This document shows positions 50,467 to 61,000 of a DNA stretch of 64,000 nucleotides, in pieces. The DNA comes from JAJPJE01 sp963724985 (lineage in GTDB: Bacteria; Acidobacteriota; Terriglobia; Terriglobales; Acidobacteriaceae): positions 186,001 through 250,000 of the forward strand of contig CAVRWV010000008.1 in the NCBI GenBank assembly GCA_963724985.1, given 5' to 3'. Numbering within the stretch: the stretch's first letter is position 1; the number at the start of each line of letters is the position of its first letter. Both the position numbers and the translations under genes were made by a program. The notes under the pieces were generated by a model, which was given only the letters and a program-made list of their open reading frames with translations, ran no database searches and was not told the origin of the DNA.

Positions 50467-52356
50467 ATGGCAGTTCAATTCGGGGCCTACAATTTCGACA
50501 CGAAGCCTCTCGGGGAGAAGTTTCACCAGGCTTGTTCCACGGTAGCTGCCTATGCTCCGGATCTTGAGGGAAGTTTCTGCAAGGAGAACTTTGGAATATT
50601 CTGCCGCGCCTTCCACACGACAAAAGAATCTCATGCTGAAGTCCAGCCACTGCTCACAAAAGCGGGACACATCATCGTTTGGGACGGCCGGCTCGACAAC
50701 CGCAAACAGCTGATTCAGCAGCTCGCTGCTCCTCTCCCTGGAGATGACGATTTGGCGATCGTTGCGGCGGCCTATGAGTTGTGGGGAACGGGCTGTTTTG
50801 CGAAGCTGATTGGTGATTGGGCAGTTTCCATCTGCGACCCGAAAGCCGGCTGCATCATTCTGGCCAAAGATTTCATCGGCACACGTCCTCTTTATTACGT
50901 CGTCGAGAAGGAGTACGCAGCCTGGAGCTCGGTGCTCGAGGGATTGCTGGTATTCGCCGGCCACACCTTCGATCTGAACGGAGAGTACATCGCAGGACTG
51001 TTATCGCTCTACCCGGCAGCGCATTTGACGCCTTACTGCGGAATTCATTCCGTTCCAGCCGCATGCTTCGTGCAGCTCAGCAAGGGAAGCCGCTTCATTG
51101 CCAAGTACTGGGATTTCGATCCATCTGTTCGAATTCGCTACCGCAGCGACGTGGAATATGAACAGCAGTTTCTCACTTTCTTTCGGGAATCTGTCGTCCG
51201 CCGATTGCGGGCGAGCACGCCGGTTTTGGCTGAATTGAGTGGTGGGATCGATTCCTCCGCGATTGTTTGCACTGCGGATGAGCTCATCCGTGCGGGTCTG
51301 GCAGAAACACAAGGGCTCGATACAGTTTCCTATTACGATGATGCAGAACCTGATTGGGACGAGCGCCCGTATTTTACGCTTGTCGAGAAGAAACGGCGTC
51401 GGACGGGTTGTCACATTCAGGTTGGTGCCCAGAGAGATGGAATTGCAACAGCGTCTAGCTCAGCCCCGCTGTCCGAGACTTCTCTACATCAAGCGCCCCC
51501 TGAACAGCAATTCGAGGCGCGCCTACGATCAGGCTCCCACCGTGTTCTGCTCTCCGGCACCGGAGGGGATGAAGTCACCGGAGGTGTCCCTTCCCAGTGG
51601 CCCGAGCTTGCGGACCTGCTTGTCCAAGCGCGTTTCACGAAATTCCGGCAGCAAATGGAAAGCTGGGCGCTGCATCAACGGAAGCCTTGCCTCCATCTCC
51701 TGCTGGAAACGTTGTCACCATTCTTCCACCCGGCGCAGGTGCAGATACAAGAGGCTCTGACGTCCGCTCCGTGGCTGACGAAGTCCTTTCGGCAGAGATA
51801 TGAACGCGCTCTGACAGGCTATCCGCGCAGAATTCAATTCTTCGGAGGGCTGCCAAGCTTTCAGGAAAACCTCGTGGCGCTTGATATGCTGCGGCGGCAG
51901 CTAGGCTGCTCTCTCGTTGTCTCCCGCCTGTTGTGCGAGAAGCGTTACCCATTTCTCGATCGGGATCTTCTGGAGTTCTTGTATGCCGTGCCTAGGGAGC
52001 AACTCATTCGTCCAGGTCAACGTCGCTCCTTGCTGCGCCGGGCGCTTGCTGGTCTTGTCCCAGATGAAATCCTGAATCGAAAACGCAAAGCACGGGTCAG
52101 CCGCAGACCTCTCGCGGAAATCTCCGCGCGTTGGACGGAACTTGCGAACACCAATTCCGAGACGGTTTGCGCATCGCTCGCAATTGTCGACGAAAGGCAG
52201 TTGCGTCAGGAAGTCTCGAAGGCCGAACACGGCCTCACCATTCATTCCGTCACGCTTGTACGGCTTCTGAGCATTGAGAGGTGGCTCAGAGGTTTGCGGG
52301 AAACCGCAAATTGGTCGGGGGTTGTGCGCGATTGCTCAAGACCTCGGCTCGGTTGA
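50467..52356 (+). CDS. Asparagine-synthase-like lasso macrolactam cyclase (C protein)
   Basis: 629 residues. N-terminal glutaminase-like domain with Ala, not Cys, at position 2 (MAVQFGAYNF), so no glutamine hydrolysis, as in lasso cyclases. The synthetase domain has the ATP PP-loop ELSGGIDSS at about residue 256-264, plus SGTGGDEVTGG and a late region KRYPFLDRDLLEFLYAVP. It adenylates the ring Asp/Glu side chain and joins it to the new N-terminal amine. Located 51 bases before the precursor gene. Confidence 0.92.
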   Translation: MAVQFGAYNFDTKPLGEKFHQACSTVAAYAPDLEGSFCKENFGIFCRAFHTTKESHAEVQPLLTKAGHIIVWDGRLDNRKQLIQQLAAPLPGDDDLAIVAAAYELWGTGCFAKLIGDWAVSICDPKAGCIILAKDFIGTRPLYYVVEKEYAAWSSVLEGLLVFAGHTFDLNGEYIAGLLSLYPAAHLTPYCGIHSVPAACFVQLSKGSRFIAKYWDFDPSVRIRYRSDVEYEQQFLTFFRESVVRRLRASTPVLAELSGGIDSSAIVCTADELIRAGLAETQGLDTVSYYDDAEPDWDERPYFTLVEKKRRRTGCHIQVGAQRDGIATASSSAPLSETSLHQAPPEQQFEARLRSGSHRVLLSGTGGDEVTGGVPSQWPELADLLVQARFTKFRQQMESWALHQRKPCLHLLLETLSPFFHPAQVQIQEALTSAPWLTKSFRQRYERALTGYPRRIQFFGGLPSFQENLVALDMLRRQLGCSLVVSRLLCEKRYPFLDRDLLEFLYAVPREQLIRPGQRRSLLRRALAGLVPDEILNRKRKARVSRRPLAEISARWTELANTNSETVCASLAIVDERQLRQEVSKAEHGLTIHSVTLVRLLSIERWLRGLRETANWSGVVRDCSRPRLG

Positions 52357-52407
52357 TTACACCAGGATCTCAGCTGAGAACAAATCCTTAGAAAGGAGGT
52401 AAAGATC

Positions 52408-52563
52408 ATGAAATACTCGAAGCCAAGCATTGTCTCGTGTGGAGATGCACAGTCGCTTATCCGGGGGCAGAAAGCTCTCTCCGGCTCATTCGATTCCATC
52501 GAAAGCACGCCTCAGAACCCCGTCTACAATGTGACGCCGATGGCGTACGAAGCAGATGAATAA
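52408..52563 (+). CDS. Lasso peptide precursor (A peptide)
   Basis: 51 residues, too short for usual gene callers. Leader motif Y3-x2-P6-x-I8-x3-G12 (MKYSKPSIVSCGDAQSLIRG) matches the lasso YxxPxLxxxG recognition pattern. The core must begin near residues 24-26: starting at Ser25 gives an 8-residue ring closed on Glu32, starting at Gly26 a 7-residue ring on Glu32. The tail is STPQNPVYNVTPMAYEADE, 19 residues. The common penultimate leader Thr is absent. The ribosome binding site AAAGGAGGT (52392-52400) is near perfect, fitting high expression. Last gene of the operon. Confidence 0.8.
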   Translation: MKYSKPSIVSCGDAQSLIRGQKALSGSFDSIESTPQNPVYNVTPMAYEADE

Positions 52564-52576
52564 ACCCGGCCAATAC

Positions 52577-52606
52577 CGGAGGCACGCAGAATATCGTGTG
52601 CCTCCG
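52577..52606 (+). terminator. Hairpin after the precursor gene
   Basis: CGGAGGCAC (52577-52585) and GTGCCTCCG (52598-52606), 12-base loop, no T-tract. It may end or stabilise the precursor mRNA. The rest of the gap to 52858 shows nothing. Confidence 0.55.
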
Positions 52607-52858
52607 CGCCTGAAAGTTTCCATGAGTGCTCGTGCGCCCGCTTCTGTGCGTCGCGAATCGGTGGAGCCCTTATCGAAAACCATCCAATTGACAGTCGGGC
52701 TTTCTTAATGTGCCGAGGAACTCGTGTACGCGCTCTCTCTTTTTTCGTCCGAAAGGGGATTGAGATCCACGGTTCGAGGCTCCGGTGACTCGCTCGGCGG
52801 GCCGTATTAATAAGGATGGGCAGGGGCGGTTTATAAAATCAGGCATTCGTTAACCCAA

Positions 52859-52924
52859 GGTATATAAAATCGCCAACTTTTAAACTGATTCGGCTGGGTT
52901 TAAGTTTATGCTATTTTATATACC
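52859..52924 (+). promoter_or_regulatory. Inverted repeat around the AbiE promoter
   Basis: GGTATATAAAAT (52859-52870) and ATTTTATATACC (52913-52924) form a perfect 12-bp inverted repeat that ends directly at the ATG. A further TATAAAATC lies at 52832. AbiEi-type antitoxins are known to bind inverted repeats in their own promoter. Confidence 0.7.
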
Positions 52925-53773
52925 ATGGGTACACAAAATCAAGAAAAGCTAAACCGGCTGCAGCGCTTCCTCCCTGAGGGTCTCGTTGCCGACGCGGCCT
53001 GGCTCGAAAAGAACGGCTATTCCGGCGCCTTACGGAAAAAGTATGTTGCGCATGGCTGGCTGGACAGGGTCGCACGGGGCGTGTACCGGCGGCCCGCGCC
53101 GCAGCTTCCGCCGGAAGGCGCCGGGAGAGGTGTGCCCTGGGAAAGCGTGGTTATCTCACTCCAGACGCTCCTCAAAGCGCACTTCGCGGTGGGCGGCCGG
53201 ACCGCGCTCGAACTGCACGGATTCGCACATTACCTGTCCTCGGCGCCGCAGCGCGAGGTTCACCTTTACGGAACAGACAGACGTCCCGGCTGGGTCCTCA
53301 AGCTGAATCTGGAAAGCCGGTTCGTGTTTCACAACGCGAAGAGGCTGTTCCCGCACAACGTCGTCCTGGACGTGGACAGCGAAGAAAACGATCCGCTCCT
53401 GCGCAGCAGCTACGCGCGGGAAAGATGGGGAAAGTGGGATTGGCCGCTCGTGACGTCGTCGTCGGAACGCGCGATTCTCGAACTGCTCGATGAGGTCCCC
53501 GAACGCGAGACGTTCCATCAGGCCGACATGCTCTTCGAGGGGCTACGGAACCTGAGTCCGCGCAAGCTGCAGCCGCTGCTGCAGGCCTGCCGCAGTGTGA
53601 AGGTGAAGCGGTTGTTCTTGTGGTTCGCGGAGAGGCATCAGCCGCCGTGGCTCAACTCGCTCGACCGCGGCGGGATAGATCTGGGAAAAGGCAAACGCAT
53701 GCTCGTCAAAGGCGGCAAGCTCGACCCGAAATTCAATATCACAGTGCCGGAGTCGCTCGATGGCGATCGCTGA
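52925..53773 (+). CDS. AbiEi-type antitoxin, intact
   Basis: 282 residues. N-terminal winged helix (GLVADAAWLEKNGYSGALRK, GWLDRVARGVYRRP), AbiEi middle (WESVVISLQTLLKAHFAVGG, RTALELHGFAHYLSS) and a C-terminal domain. In this family it represses the operon and counteracts the toxin. The stop overlaps the toxin ATG by 14 bases. Codon and base use is more GC-rich than the lasso genes, suggesting transfer. Confidence 0.85.
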   Translation: MGTQNQEKLNRLQRFLPEGLVADAAWLEKNGYSGALRKKYVAHGWLDRVARGVYRRPAPQLPPEGAGRGVPWESVVISLQTLLKAHFAVGGRTALELHGFAHYLSSAPQREVHLYGTDRRPGWVLKLNLESRFVFHNAKRLFPHNVVLDVDSEENDPLLRSSYARERWGKWDWPLVTSSSERAILELLDEVPERETFHQADMLFEGLRNLSPRKLQPLLQACRSVKVKRLFLWFAERHQPPWLNSLDRGGIDLGKGKRMLVKGGKLDPKFNITVPESLDGDR

Positions 53774-54686
53774 CGGATATCGCAAACAGGTCGCGTTGCT
53801 GATCAGGACCGTTCCTTTCGTGGCAGCTGAGAAAGAATTCGCGCTCAAGGGCGGGACTGCAATCAACCTGTTCGTACGGGACATGCCGCGGCTCTCGGTC
53901 GATATCGATCTGACCTATGTGCCGGTTGCCGATCGCGCGACATCGCTGAAGGCGATCGATGCCGGCATGAAGCGGATTGCGGACGCGATCACGAAAGGGA
54001 TGCGCGGTGCGCAGCTGAACGCGAGCCATCCCAAAGGCGAGAACTGCACGACCAAGCTGATTATCCGCGTCGATGACGCGCAGATCAAGATCGAGGTGAC
54101 GCCGGTCCTGCGCGGCTGTGTCTACGACCCCGCCGTCAAGCGCGTGTCGCCGAAGGTCGAAGAGCAATTCGGGTTCGCCGAAATGCAGGTCGTCAACTTT
54201 GCCGATCTTTATGCCGGCAAGATCGTGGCGGCCCTTGATCGTCAGCATCCGCGCGATCTCTTCGACGTACGCGACCTGCTAGCAAATGAAGGTATCGACG
54301 ACACGCTGCGCAAGGCCTTCATCCTCTATCTGCTCAGCCACCACCGGCCAATGGCCGAAGTTCTCGCGCCGCAGCGGCTCGACGTATCGGCCGAATACAA
54401 GCGGGGGTTCGAGGGAATGGTGGACCAGCCGGTCAGCCTCGACGACCTTCTGAAGGCGCGCGAAGATCTCATCAAGGAGATCGCCGGCAAGATGCCGGAG
54501 GAGCATAAAAGGTTTCTGGTTTCAGTGAAGAAGGGCGAGGCCGACTGGTCTCTACTCGACCTGCCCTGCGCCAAGAACCTGCCGGCCGTGCGCTGGAAAC
54601 TGGAAAACCTTGCGAAGCTCGACGCCGATAAGCGGGCGCAACTCCTCAAGGGGCTGAACGAAGCGCTCGGAATGAGGAAAGCCTAG
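53760..54686 (+). CDS. AbiEii-type nucleotidyltransferase toxin, intact
   Basis: 308 residues, full family length. Motifs: LKGGTAINLFVRDMP, LSVDIDLTYVP (catalytic DxD), Lys in NCTTKLIIRVDDAQIKIEVT, and the helical VNFADLYAGKIVAALDRQHP with RDLFDVRDLL. Predicted to transfer nucleotides (GTP in AbiEii, tRNA acceptor ends in related MenT toxins) and stop growth reversibly. Type IV toxin-antitoxin pair; abortive phage defence is the known role of AbiE. Confidence 0.87.
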   Translation: MAIADGYRKQVALLIRTVPFVAAEKEFALKGGTAINLFVRDMPRLSVDIDLTYVPVADRATSLKAIDAGMKRIADAITKGMRGAQLNASHPKGENCTTKLIIRVDDAQIKIEVTPVLRGCVYDPAVKRVSPKVEEQFGFAEMQVVNFADLYAGKIVAALDRQHPRDLFDVRDLLANEGIDDTLRKAFILYLLSHHRPMAEVLAPQRLDVSAEYKRGFEGMVDQPVSLDDLLKAREDLIKEIAGKMPEEHKRFLVSVKKGEADWSLLDLPCAKNLPAVRWKLENLAKLDADKRAQLLKGLNEALGMRKA

Positions 54687-55199
54687 GGACATGAGCGATG
54701 GCGGGCGGGAACACCTCGTGGGGTTCTATCTGATCTTGGATGAGCTCGAAAGAGGATCGGCGGTGTGCGGACGCTCGGCTCCAACATTGAGGCAGAAAAG
54801 AGTCGCTATTGCCCGAGAACTCTTGCTCAAGCTGGCATTTCTTGTCCTTCCCGACGGAACCCGTTGCTCCGAAGCGGCGAAGCTTGGTTCTGTGGCGCTT
54901 AGCTCGACTTTGCGACCATATTTCACGGATGTACTTGAGTTCGGTGATTGAAATTCGAAAGATCATCAATACGTGAGCAAAATGGCGCGTTGGTGAATGA
55001 ATTTCAGAGCAGACGCTTGAAGTCGGGGATCCCTCAAATGGTACGAATCTCGAATCTTTTGCGAATAACTCATTGCAAGCATTCTGAGCACGAATCGAGT
55101 TGAGCGCTCCGCGACACCACTCTGCCGTATTGCTGCCAATCTAGGTAGCAAAGGGCACTCAAACTGGAATGATGCTCAGGCGTATCTCGAGAGGCGAAA
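54687..55199. other. Intergenic, probable remnants
   Basis: About 510 bases. An 86-codon frame at 54691-54951 begins at the toxin stop but shows no family; it may be a fragment. Nothing else is convincing. Confidence 0.35.
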
Positions 55200-55586
55200 A
55201 TGCTGATCGGAAGAGTCTGGCATGGCTTAACGCGTGAAAAACTGGGCGACGAATACTTACACCAACTTCAACAACTGCGGCTAGCTAGCTACCGGAGGAC
55301 TCCCGGCAATCTAGGCGCGTTAGTGTTCCAACGAAGGACATCGGGAGTAGCGGAGTTCCTGGTTATCTCGATCTGGGAATCGTATGAAGCCATCCGGTGC
55401 TTCACAGGTTCAGAGCTTGTAGACACTGCCATCTACTACCAAGAGGAATATAAATACCTTCTGTTTCCGGAGCCCAAGGTTTCGCACTATGAACTATCGG
55501 CTCATGGCCCAGCTCTTCTGAAGACAGTATTCCAACCGAAAGAACAGACCTGTGAAGATCAATGGACAGCTGAGCCCGCTGACTGA
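55200..55586 (+). CDS. ABM-like (dimeric alpha/beta barrel) protein
   Basis: 128 residues. MLIGRVWHGLTREKLGDEYL, NLGALVFQRRTSGVAEFLVI, SIWESYEAIRCFTGSELVDT: the fold of antibiotic biosynthesis monooxygenase/stress-response barrel proteins. A C-terminal extension of about 30 residues is unusual. No clear partner; between the AbiE pair and the isopeptidase. Confidence 0.6.
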   Translation: MLIGRVWHGLTREKLGDEYLHQLQQLRLASYRRTPGNLGALVFQRRTSGVAEFLVISIWESYEAIRCFTGSELVDTAIYYQEEYKYLLFPEPKVSHYELSAHGPALLKTVFQPKEQTCEDQWTAEPAD

Positions 55587-55843
55587 AAGCGCGCTAGGCG
55601 ACAACTCGAATCTGCTGAGCGTAACGCGACAATGCTCTCAAGTTGAGGAGAGAAGTGGAAGGCTTTGCCGTCTACTTCAGGCGGGAATTTGATTTTCCGC
55701 TAACAGAGTTCAAAGGCAAATGCGTCACTCCGCCGACAGGTAACACCGCATCTACATCCGCCGGACATGCCCTCATTGAGTGGTCCGCCATCGCGACGGC
55801 ACCACAGGGACACCATGACGCTAATAGAAAAGAAATCCCACCG

Positions 55844-58024
55844 TTACTCTGACAAACCGCGCAGCTGGTGCCAACGAGCGTTCTGCTCGACTTTCGCGGG
55901 ATCGGAATCCTCCTCGCCCTTCAGCCAGAAAGCGAACCAATCAACAACAGCTTGTTGCGTCAGCATCCTCTGGGAAGGCTTAACTCCAATGTGATAGCCG
56001 TGCGGAACGAGAATGAAATCTACCGGCTTGTTTGTTAATGAAAGGGCCACATACCATTCCCAGGCAGTAAGCACGGAGTAGTCCTGAAGGGAAATCAATT
56101 GCACTGGCGTATGAACGTCATCGGTGTTGAATCCCGGTGCGTTTCTCATCCACTGCCGGAGTCCCGCGCCGAAAGGAGCGGTCCCGCCATTGATGAAATT
56201 GACGTCGCGCGATTCCTCCGGCACTGCGATCTCCTCGAAATAGCCGCAGCTTATCCCGTCAACCAGAACAGCGGCCGCGAAAGGGTAGTGCGAATGGCTC
56301 AGTGTGTAACCGACAAAGCACGCAGTCCGGCTGAAACCCACGATGCCGACCCGGCTTCGGTCGATCATTCCATCGTTATCCAACCGATCGATTGCTCTTT
56401 CATAGGCAAGCGCATTGAATTTCAAGACAGCCTCTTCTGCGGTACGTCCGAGCTGGCGATCACTTGTAATCCGTTCGTAGTCGCGTGGATCTTTGAACTT
56501 CCAACTCTGTAGAACGACGATTCCCTTGGCTGCCAGGGGTCGAGCCGCAAATCCGCTGCTCCACTCCGAGTGTCCATCCATCGAGAACTCGTCGGGTGTG
56601 AAGCCGTGGGTCTGAATCACCAACGGATACCGCTTTCCAGGGGCATAGTCTGGAGGCAGATACAGTCCACCAAGAACCGGAACCCCGTCCACACTCCACT
56701 CAATCGTTCTTACCTGGCCGAAGCGTAAGTGATCGAATTGAGGGTTGAGGTCGAGTAGCAGTTTCGTGTCACCGCCGAATCGATCCGAAACATACAATTT
56801 GGGTGGTGTGTTGAGTCCCTCCTCAGTCGTAACTTCGAGCGGAGGCCGTTTCATTTCTTCCGGTGGAAGATCTCTGGCTTCGACCGTCCGATACTTGTAG
56901 CTCGGTAGGAATACTTCCACTCGCTGCTTGGCGTATGACGCACTCTTGCGCTCTTTCTCTGGCACTCCATCCAACGGAAGATACGAGGAGCAAAACACCG
57001 CTTCGCCGTTCTTCGCCCAAGAGAACTGATCAAAGGGGCTGACGACGGGCGTATCAAGCAGTGGCCGAACCGATTGTCTTTCGGTGTCGAAAACCAGGTA
57101 TTGTGACAAGGGAGAGATCCTCGACTGGAAAGCATGGCTCGCAAATACTTGTTTGATGATCGGATCATCATAAGTCTCCCAGTCGGATCGACTCTGAACC
57201 CCGCGAATCAGAGCGGAGAACACAAAATACCGCCCCGAAGGAGACCACGAGATCCGTGTCTCCGGGACGAAGTACTTGGCTTCGACAGCGACCGAATGGG
57301 ATTCTCCATCCGATGCTTGCCAAAACACTTGCTGGCCTGCAGGTTGAAAGTGATGGCCGGCCAGGATATTTCCCAACTCCTGACCCGATATAACCACTGC
57401 GGCGTCGTGCGATGTCTCCTTGGGAGTGGGCCAGAAGTCACTCGGTTCCGCAACATAGGCAAGCCTGCTTCCGTCTGACGTGATGTCGTAATTCGTGACC
57501 GTTGTCGGGTTATGGGTTAACTTTCGAAGCTGTTTGTTGCGAATGTTAATCGCATACACCTGCGAGGGTTCTCCTGGATTTTCACCCAGAAAAACCAGAG
57601 TTTCGTTGTCTTTGAGCCAGCGAACTTGCCGGATCGAATAGCGATTCGTTGAGTTCGACGACATTCGGACCAAAACTTCAGCCTCTGGCGAATCGAAAGC
57701 TTGGTTTGTTTGATAAAGAAGGATGGAGGAGTCGTTTGTATTCTTCTGGATATTCGCTTGCCGCAGAACTACGGCAAAGTGCTTCCCGTCAGGTGAAAAG
57801 TATGGAGCTGGCGGACCCGCGTAGGGGTCCGCCGGGGAATCGAGAGTGGCCATGCTGACGCTATCGGAAGTGGTAATGGCATCCTTCTCATTGCTGGCGG
57901 TGTCAGCGGGCCACGCATGCGATATGAGACTCAGCTGGATGATCAGCACAAACAGACCAGCCAGCCAGAGTGCGCGCCGCAAACACAGAGATCTCCTAAG
58001 CCCTCGCAAGATGGTGATTCTCAT
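55844..58024 (-). CDS. Secreted S9 peptidase, AtxE2-like lasso isopeptidase
   Basis: 726 residues. Signal peptide (LWLAGLFVLIIQLSLISHAW, cut near residue 40). An N-terminal propeller (PAPYFSPDGKHFAVVLRQAN, LTHNPTTVTNYDITSDGSRL) and a C-terminal alpha/beta hydrolase with Ser in VGIVGFSRTACFVGY (about residue 563) and His in LVPHGYHIGVKP. The GFSRT nucleophile elbow, in place of GxSxGG, and pairing with a TonB receptor are features of the AtxE2 isopeptidase family that opens lasso rings. Ribosome binding site AGAAGG. Starts 22 bases after the receptor stop, one operon. Confidence 0.72.
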   Translation of the reverse strand: MRITILRGLRRSLCLRRALWLAGLFVLIIQLSLISHAWPADTASNEKDAITTSDSVSMATLDSPADPYAGPPAPYFSPDGKHFAVVLRQANIQKNTNDSSILLYQTNQAFDSPEAEVLVRMSSNSTNRYSIRQVRWLKDNETLVFLGENPGEPSQVYAINIRNKQLRKLTHNPTTVTNYDITSDGSRLAYVAEPSDFWPTPKETSHDAAVVISGQELGNILAGHHFQPAGQQVFWQASDGESHSVAVEAKYFVPETRISWSPSGRYFVFSALIRGVQSRSDWETYDDPIIKQVFASHAFQSRISPLSQYLVFDTERQSVRPLLDTPVVSPFDQFSWAKNGEAVFCSSYLPLDGVPEKERKSASYAKQRVEVFLPSYKYRTVEARDLPPEEMKRPPLEVTTEEGLNTPPKLYVSDRFGGDTKLLLDLNPQFDHLRFGQVRTIEWSVDGVPVLGGLYLPPDYAPGKRYPLVIQTHGFTPDEFSMDGHSEWSSGFAARPLAAKGIVVLQSWKFKDPRDYERITSDRQLGRTAEEAVLKFNALAYERAIDRLDNDGMIDRSRVGIVGFSRTACFVGYTLSHSHYPFAAAVLVDGISCGYFEEIAVPEESRDVNFINGGTAPFGAGLRQWMRNAPGFNTDDVHTPVQLISLQDYSVLTAWEWYVALSLTNKPVDFILVPHGYHIGVKPSQRMLTQQAVVDWFAFWLKGEEDSDPAKVEQNARWHQLRGLSE

Positions 58025-58046
58025 GGGAGCCTTCTGACGAATGGGC

Positions 58047-61000
58047 TTAGAACATCAACTTCAGCGCAAACTGCGCGGAGCGTGGTCCGCCCATTTGATA
58101 CAAGGGGCTAAGCGTACCGAGGCTTTGCGCCAGACTTGCTTTCGCTTGTCCGAACGTGCAAGCCGGTCCGGCATTACAAAATGTGGAGTTCACGGTGCCG
58201 AAATTCGGATGGTTAAAGATGTTGAAGGCCTCAGCGCGGAACTGCAGTTTCAGCCGCTCATACAGGGGGAAATCGCGCCGGACGGCCACATCCATCTGCC
58301 AGGCTCCAAAGCCGCGGACAATATTGCGCGGAGCATTCCCGGCCTCGGTTCCCGCAGGGCAACTGAATGGAGTGCAACCCGCTGGCATAGCGAATGCCTT
58401 GGGATTGATAGCCGAACCTCCCGGACAGCCGCGGCCGGTTGCATATAGATTCGCGCAGTCTGAGCCGTACACATAGAGCGGTTGGCCTGCGACCAGGTTG
58501 AGCCCGGAGTTGTAGACAAGTCCCGTCGCAGGGTCAACGACAGGCGCACCGCTCAAGGTCACAGGAAACCCGGATCTGATCGTGAATCGATCATCCAGAC
58601 CCCAGTGTTTGAGCGGCGCGGCTTTCCAGCCGTTGCCGCGCGGACCAGGCAAGTCGTACGAGAGAGCGCTGCTGAAATTGTGGCGAACGTCGAAATCGGC
58701 ATTGCCGCGGATGTACGGCAAACTGGCGTTCTGCGATCCGTAATCGATCGCATGTCCCCAGGCGTAAGACGCCAGGGCTTGCAAGCCTTGCGTCAGTCTG
58801 CGTTGAAACTGAACCTGGAGGGCATCATAGTCAGACGTCAAACCCGTCTGAGAAAAGATGACGTAGCCAAAATCCGGATTGAAAGGGTGCACGTTTACGC
58901 GCTGCTGTTCCAGCAGGCGCCTGCCGCGCGCTCCAAGATAAGACACGGTCAGCGCTTGCGATTTGCCGAGGCCCTGCTGGAGAGCGACGTTCCACTGCAC
59001 CGTAAACGGCAACTGCAGGTGCGAAGGGAACGCGTAGACTACCCCGCTGGTATACGGAGCAACGGGCGGATTAGGAATAGTGGGGTTTACCTGTGCGACC
59101 GGAGCCGGAAAACTTGCGGGTGAACCAACCAAGGTGCCAAATAGTGGCGCTGTTGCAGCGAAACCGGGACCCTGGTAGCCATACGATCCCAGCTGTTGCG
59201 CCGTGTCGAAGAAGACGCCTCCACCTCCCCGGATGATCGTTTCATAGGAATTGCTGGTTCGCAGGATATAGGCCGCCCCGAGTCTGGGCGCAAAATTGAA
59301 CCAAGCTGTTTTCCAAAGCGGCGCTCCCTGTGGAGCAAGCGTCAGGGCACTGAGACTGTTGCCTTCGACCGTATAAGGGAGGTTTCCTTTCGTTGCACCG
59401 GGAGCCGGATTCACTTCCCACCGCAGTCCCATGGAAATATTCAGACGTGGCGTCAGCTTCCACTCGTCTTGCGCGAAGGCGGAGAAGTTCGTGTAAACCG
59501 GAAATGCGGGTGCATACGATTGACCAGAGCCTTCGTCTAGCTTGTTTCCCATAACCGAAGCCTGACTGATGAAGAAATACTGAACCACCGGGCTGGTCTG
59601 GTAAACGCTTGGCGACAGTCTGCGAAAATCGACCCCGAATTTCAATTGATGGCGTCCCAGCCAGAGTCCAAATGTATCCACCAGATTCCATTGCTGCTGC
59701 TGACCCGAGTTCGCGTATTGCGTGATGGCAGGATTGGTGCCACCCAGGTAGAGCGCCACGCGAACCAAGGCCGCAGGTTTCATTCCCGTTGAAAGCCCCT
59801 GCAGCTGATTCAGATCGACCGGGGTGGCTCCTCCCAGATTGCCGGGTGTGCCGGAAGCAGCCACATAGTTCGAGCTGTAATTGAGGCGAAACTCATTACT
59901 GGCATTGCTTGAGAACAAGCTGGTCGCGCCGAAAGTGTAAGTTCGGGCCGTGCTGGTCAGGGAATCGAGAACAGACGGAACACTCGTATCCTGCGAATCG
60001 GCGAGAGAGGAGGTATTGCTGAAGCGGAAGAACAGCCGCAGCTTCTCGTTGAACACCCGGTCTAAGCGCATGCTGGTCGAATTAATCGTGCTTGGGTTCG
60101 ACCACGCTCCGACAAATTGCGCCAAGCCATTGCCTAAATTCGTCGCGCCAGGAGTGGGCAGGGGAAAGGCGTTGAGGACTTGCTGCAAGGGAGAAGGGGC
60201 GCTCGCGCGCAGGTTGGCGTCGGGTACATCCGTAAGCGTTGCGGCCTGTGGCTGACGCAGCCGCAACCCTTCGTAGGAGAAAAAGAAGAACGTATTCTCT
60301 GGGGCACGCCACACTCCGGGAATCCCCAGCGGTCCGCCGAGCGTACCTCCGAAGTCATTCTGCCGTTCGGCTGGCTGAGCCACTCCGTAGTACTTGTTGA
60401 ACCAGTCGTTGGCGTCAAAGATGTTATTGCGCAGGTAGTCGTAAGCCGTTCCGTGCCATTGTTGCGTGCCCGAACGGGTGGAAAATGCAAACTGCCCGCC
60501 AGGATTCCTTCCATACTCGGCGGAATAACTTGAAGTCTGAACACGAAATTCGTCGAGAGCGTCTACCGATACCAGACTTTGCGTAGTTCCTAACGTCGTC
60601 GAGGCTGGGAGCGAGCCACTGGTAGCCGCCGTAGCCGGAGAAATATTGGCAACACCGGTATTTGCACTGACTCCGTCGACCGTGAAGTAGTTCGATTCTG
60701 TGCGCTGCCCATTGACGCTGAACTGCCCGGTGAAACTCGCGGGACTTTGCGGCGAGTTCGTGGTTACGCCCGGTGTCAGCAGGATCAGGTCCTGCAGGCT
60801 TCGTCCGTTCAATGGCATGTTGGCCACGTATTTCTGATCGACGACGGTACTCACCGCCGATGTTTCGGAATTCACCAGTGGTGCACCGGCTTCGACCGTG
60901 ATGGTTTCGTGGAAGGCGCCGATGGGCAGGGTGAAGTTGAGCGAAATCGCATCTTGTACGTTGAGGACGATGTCAGGTTTGATCAGAGTTTTGAATCCGA

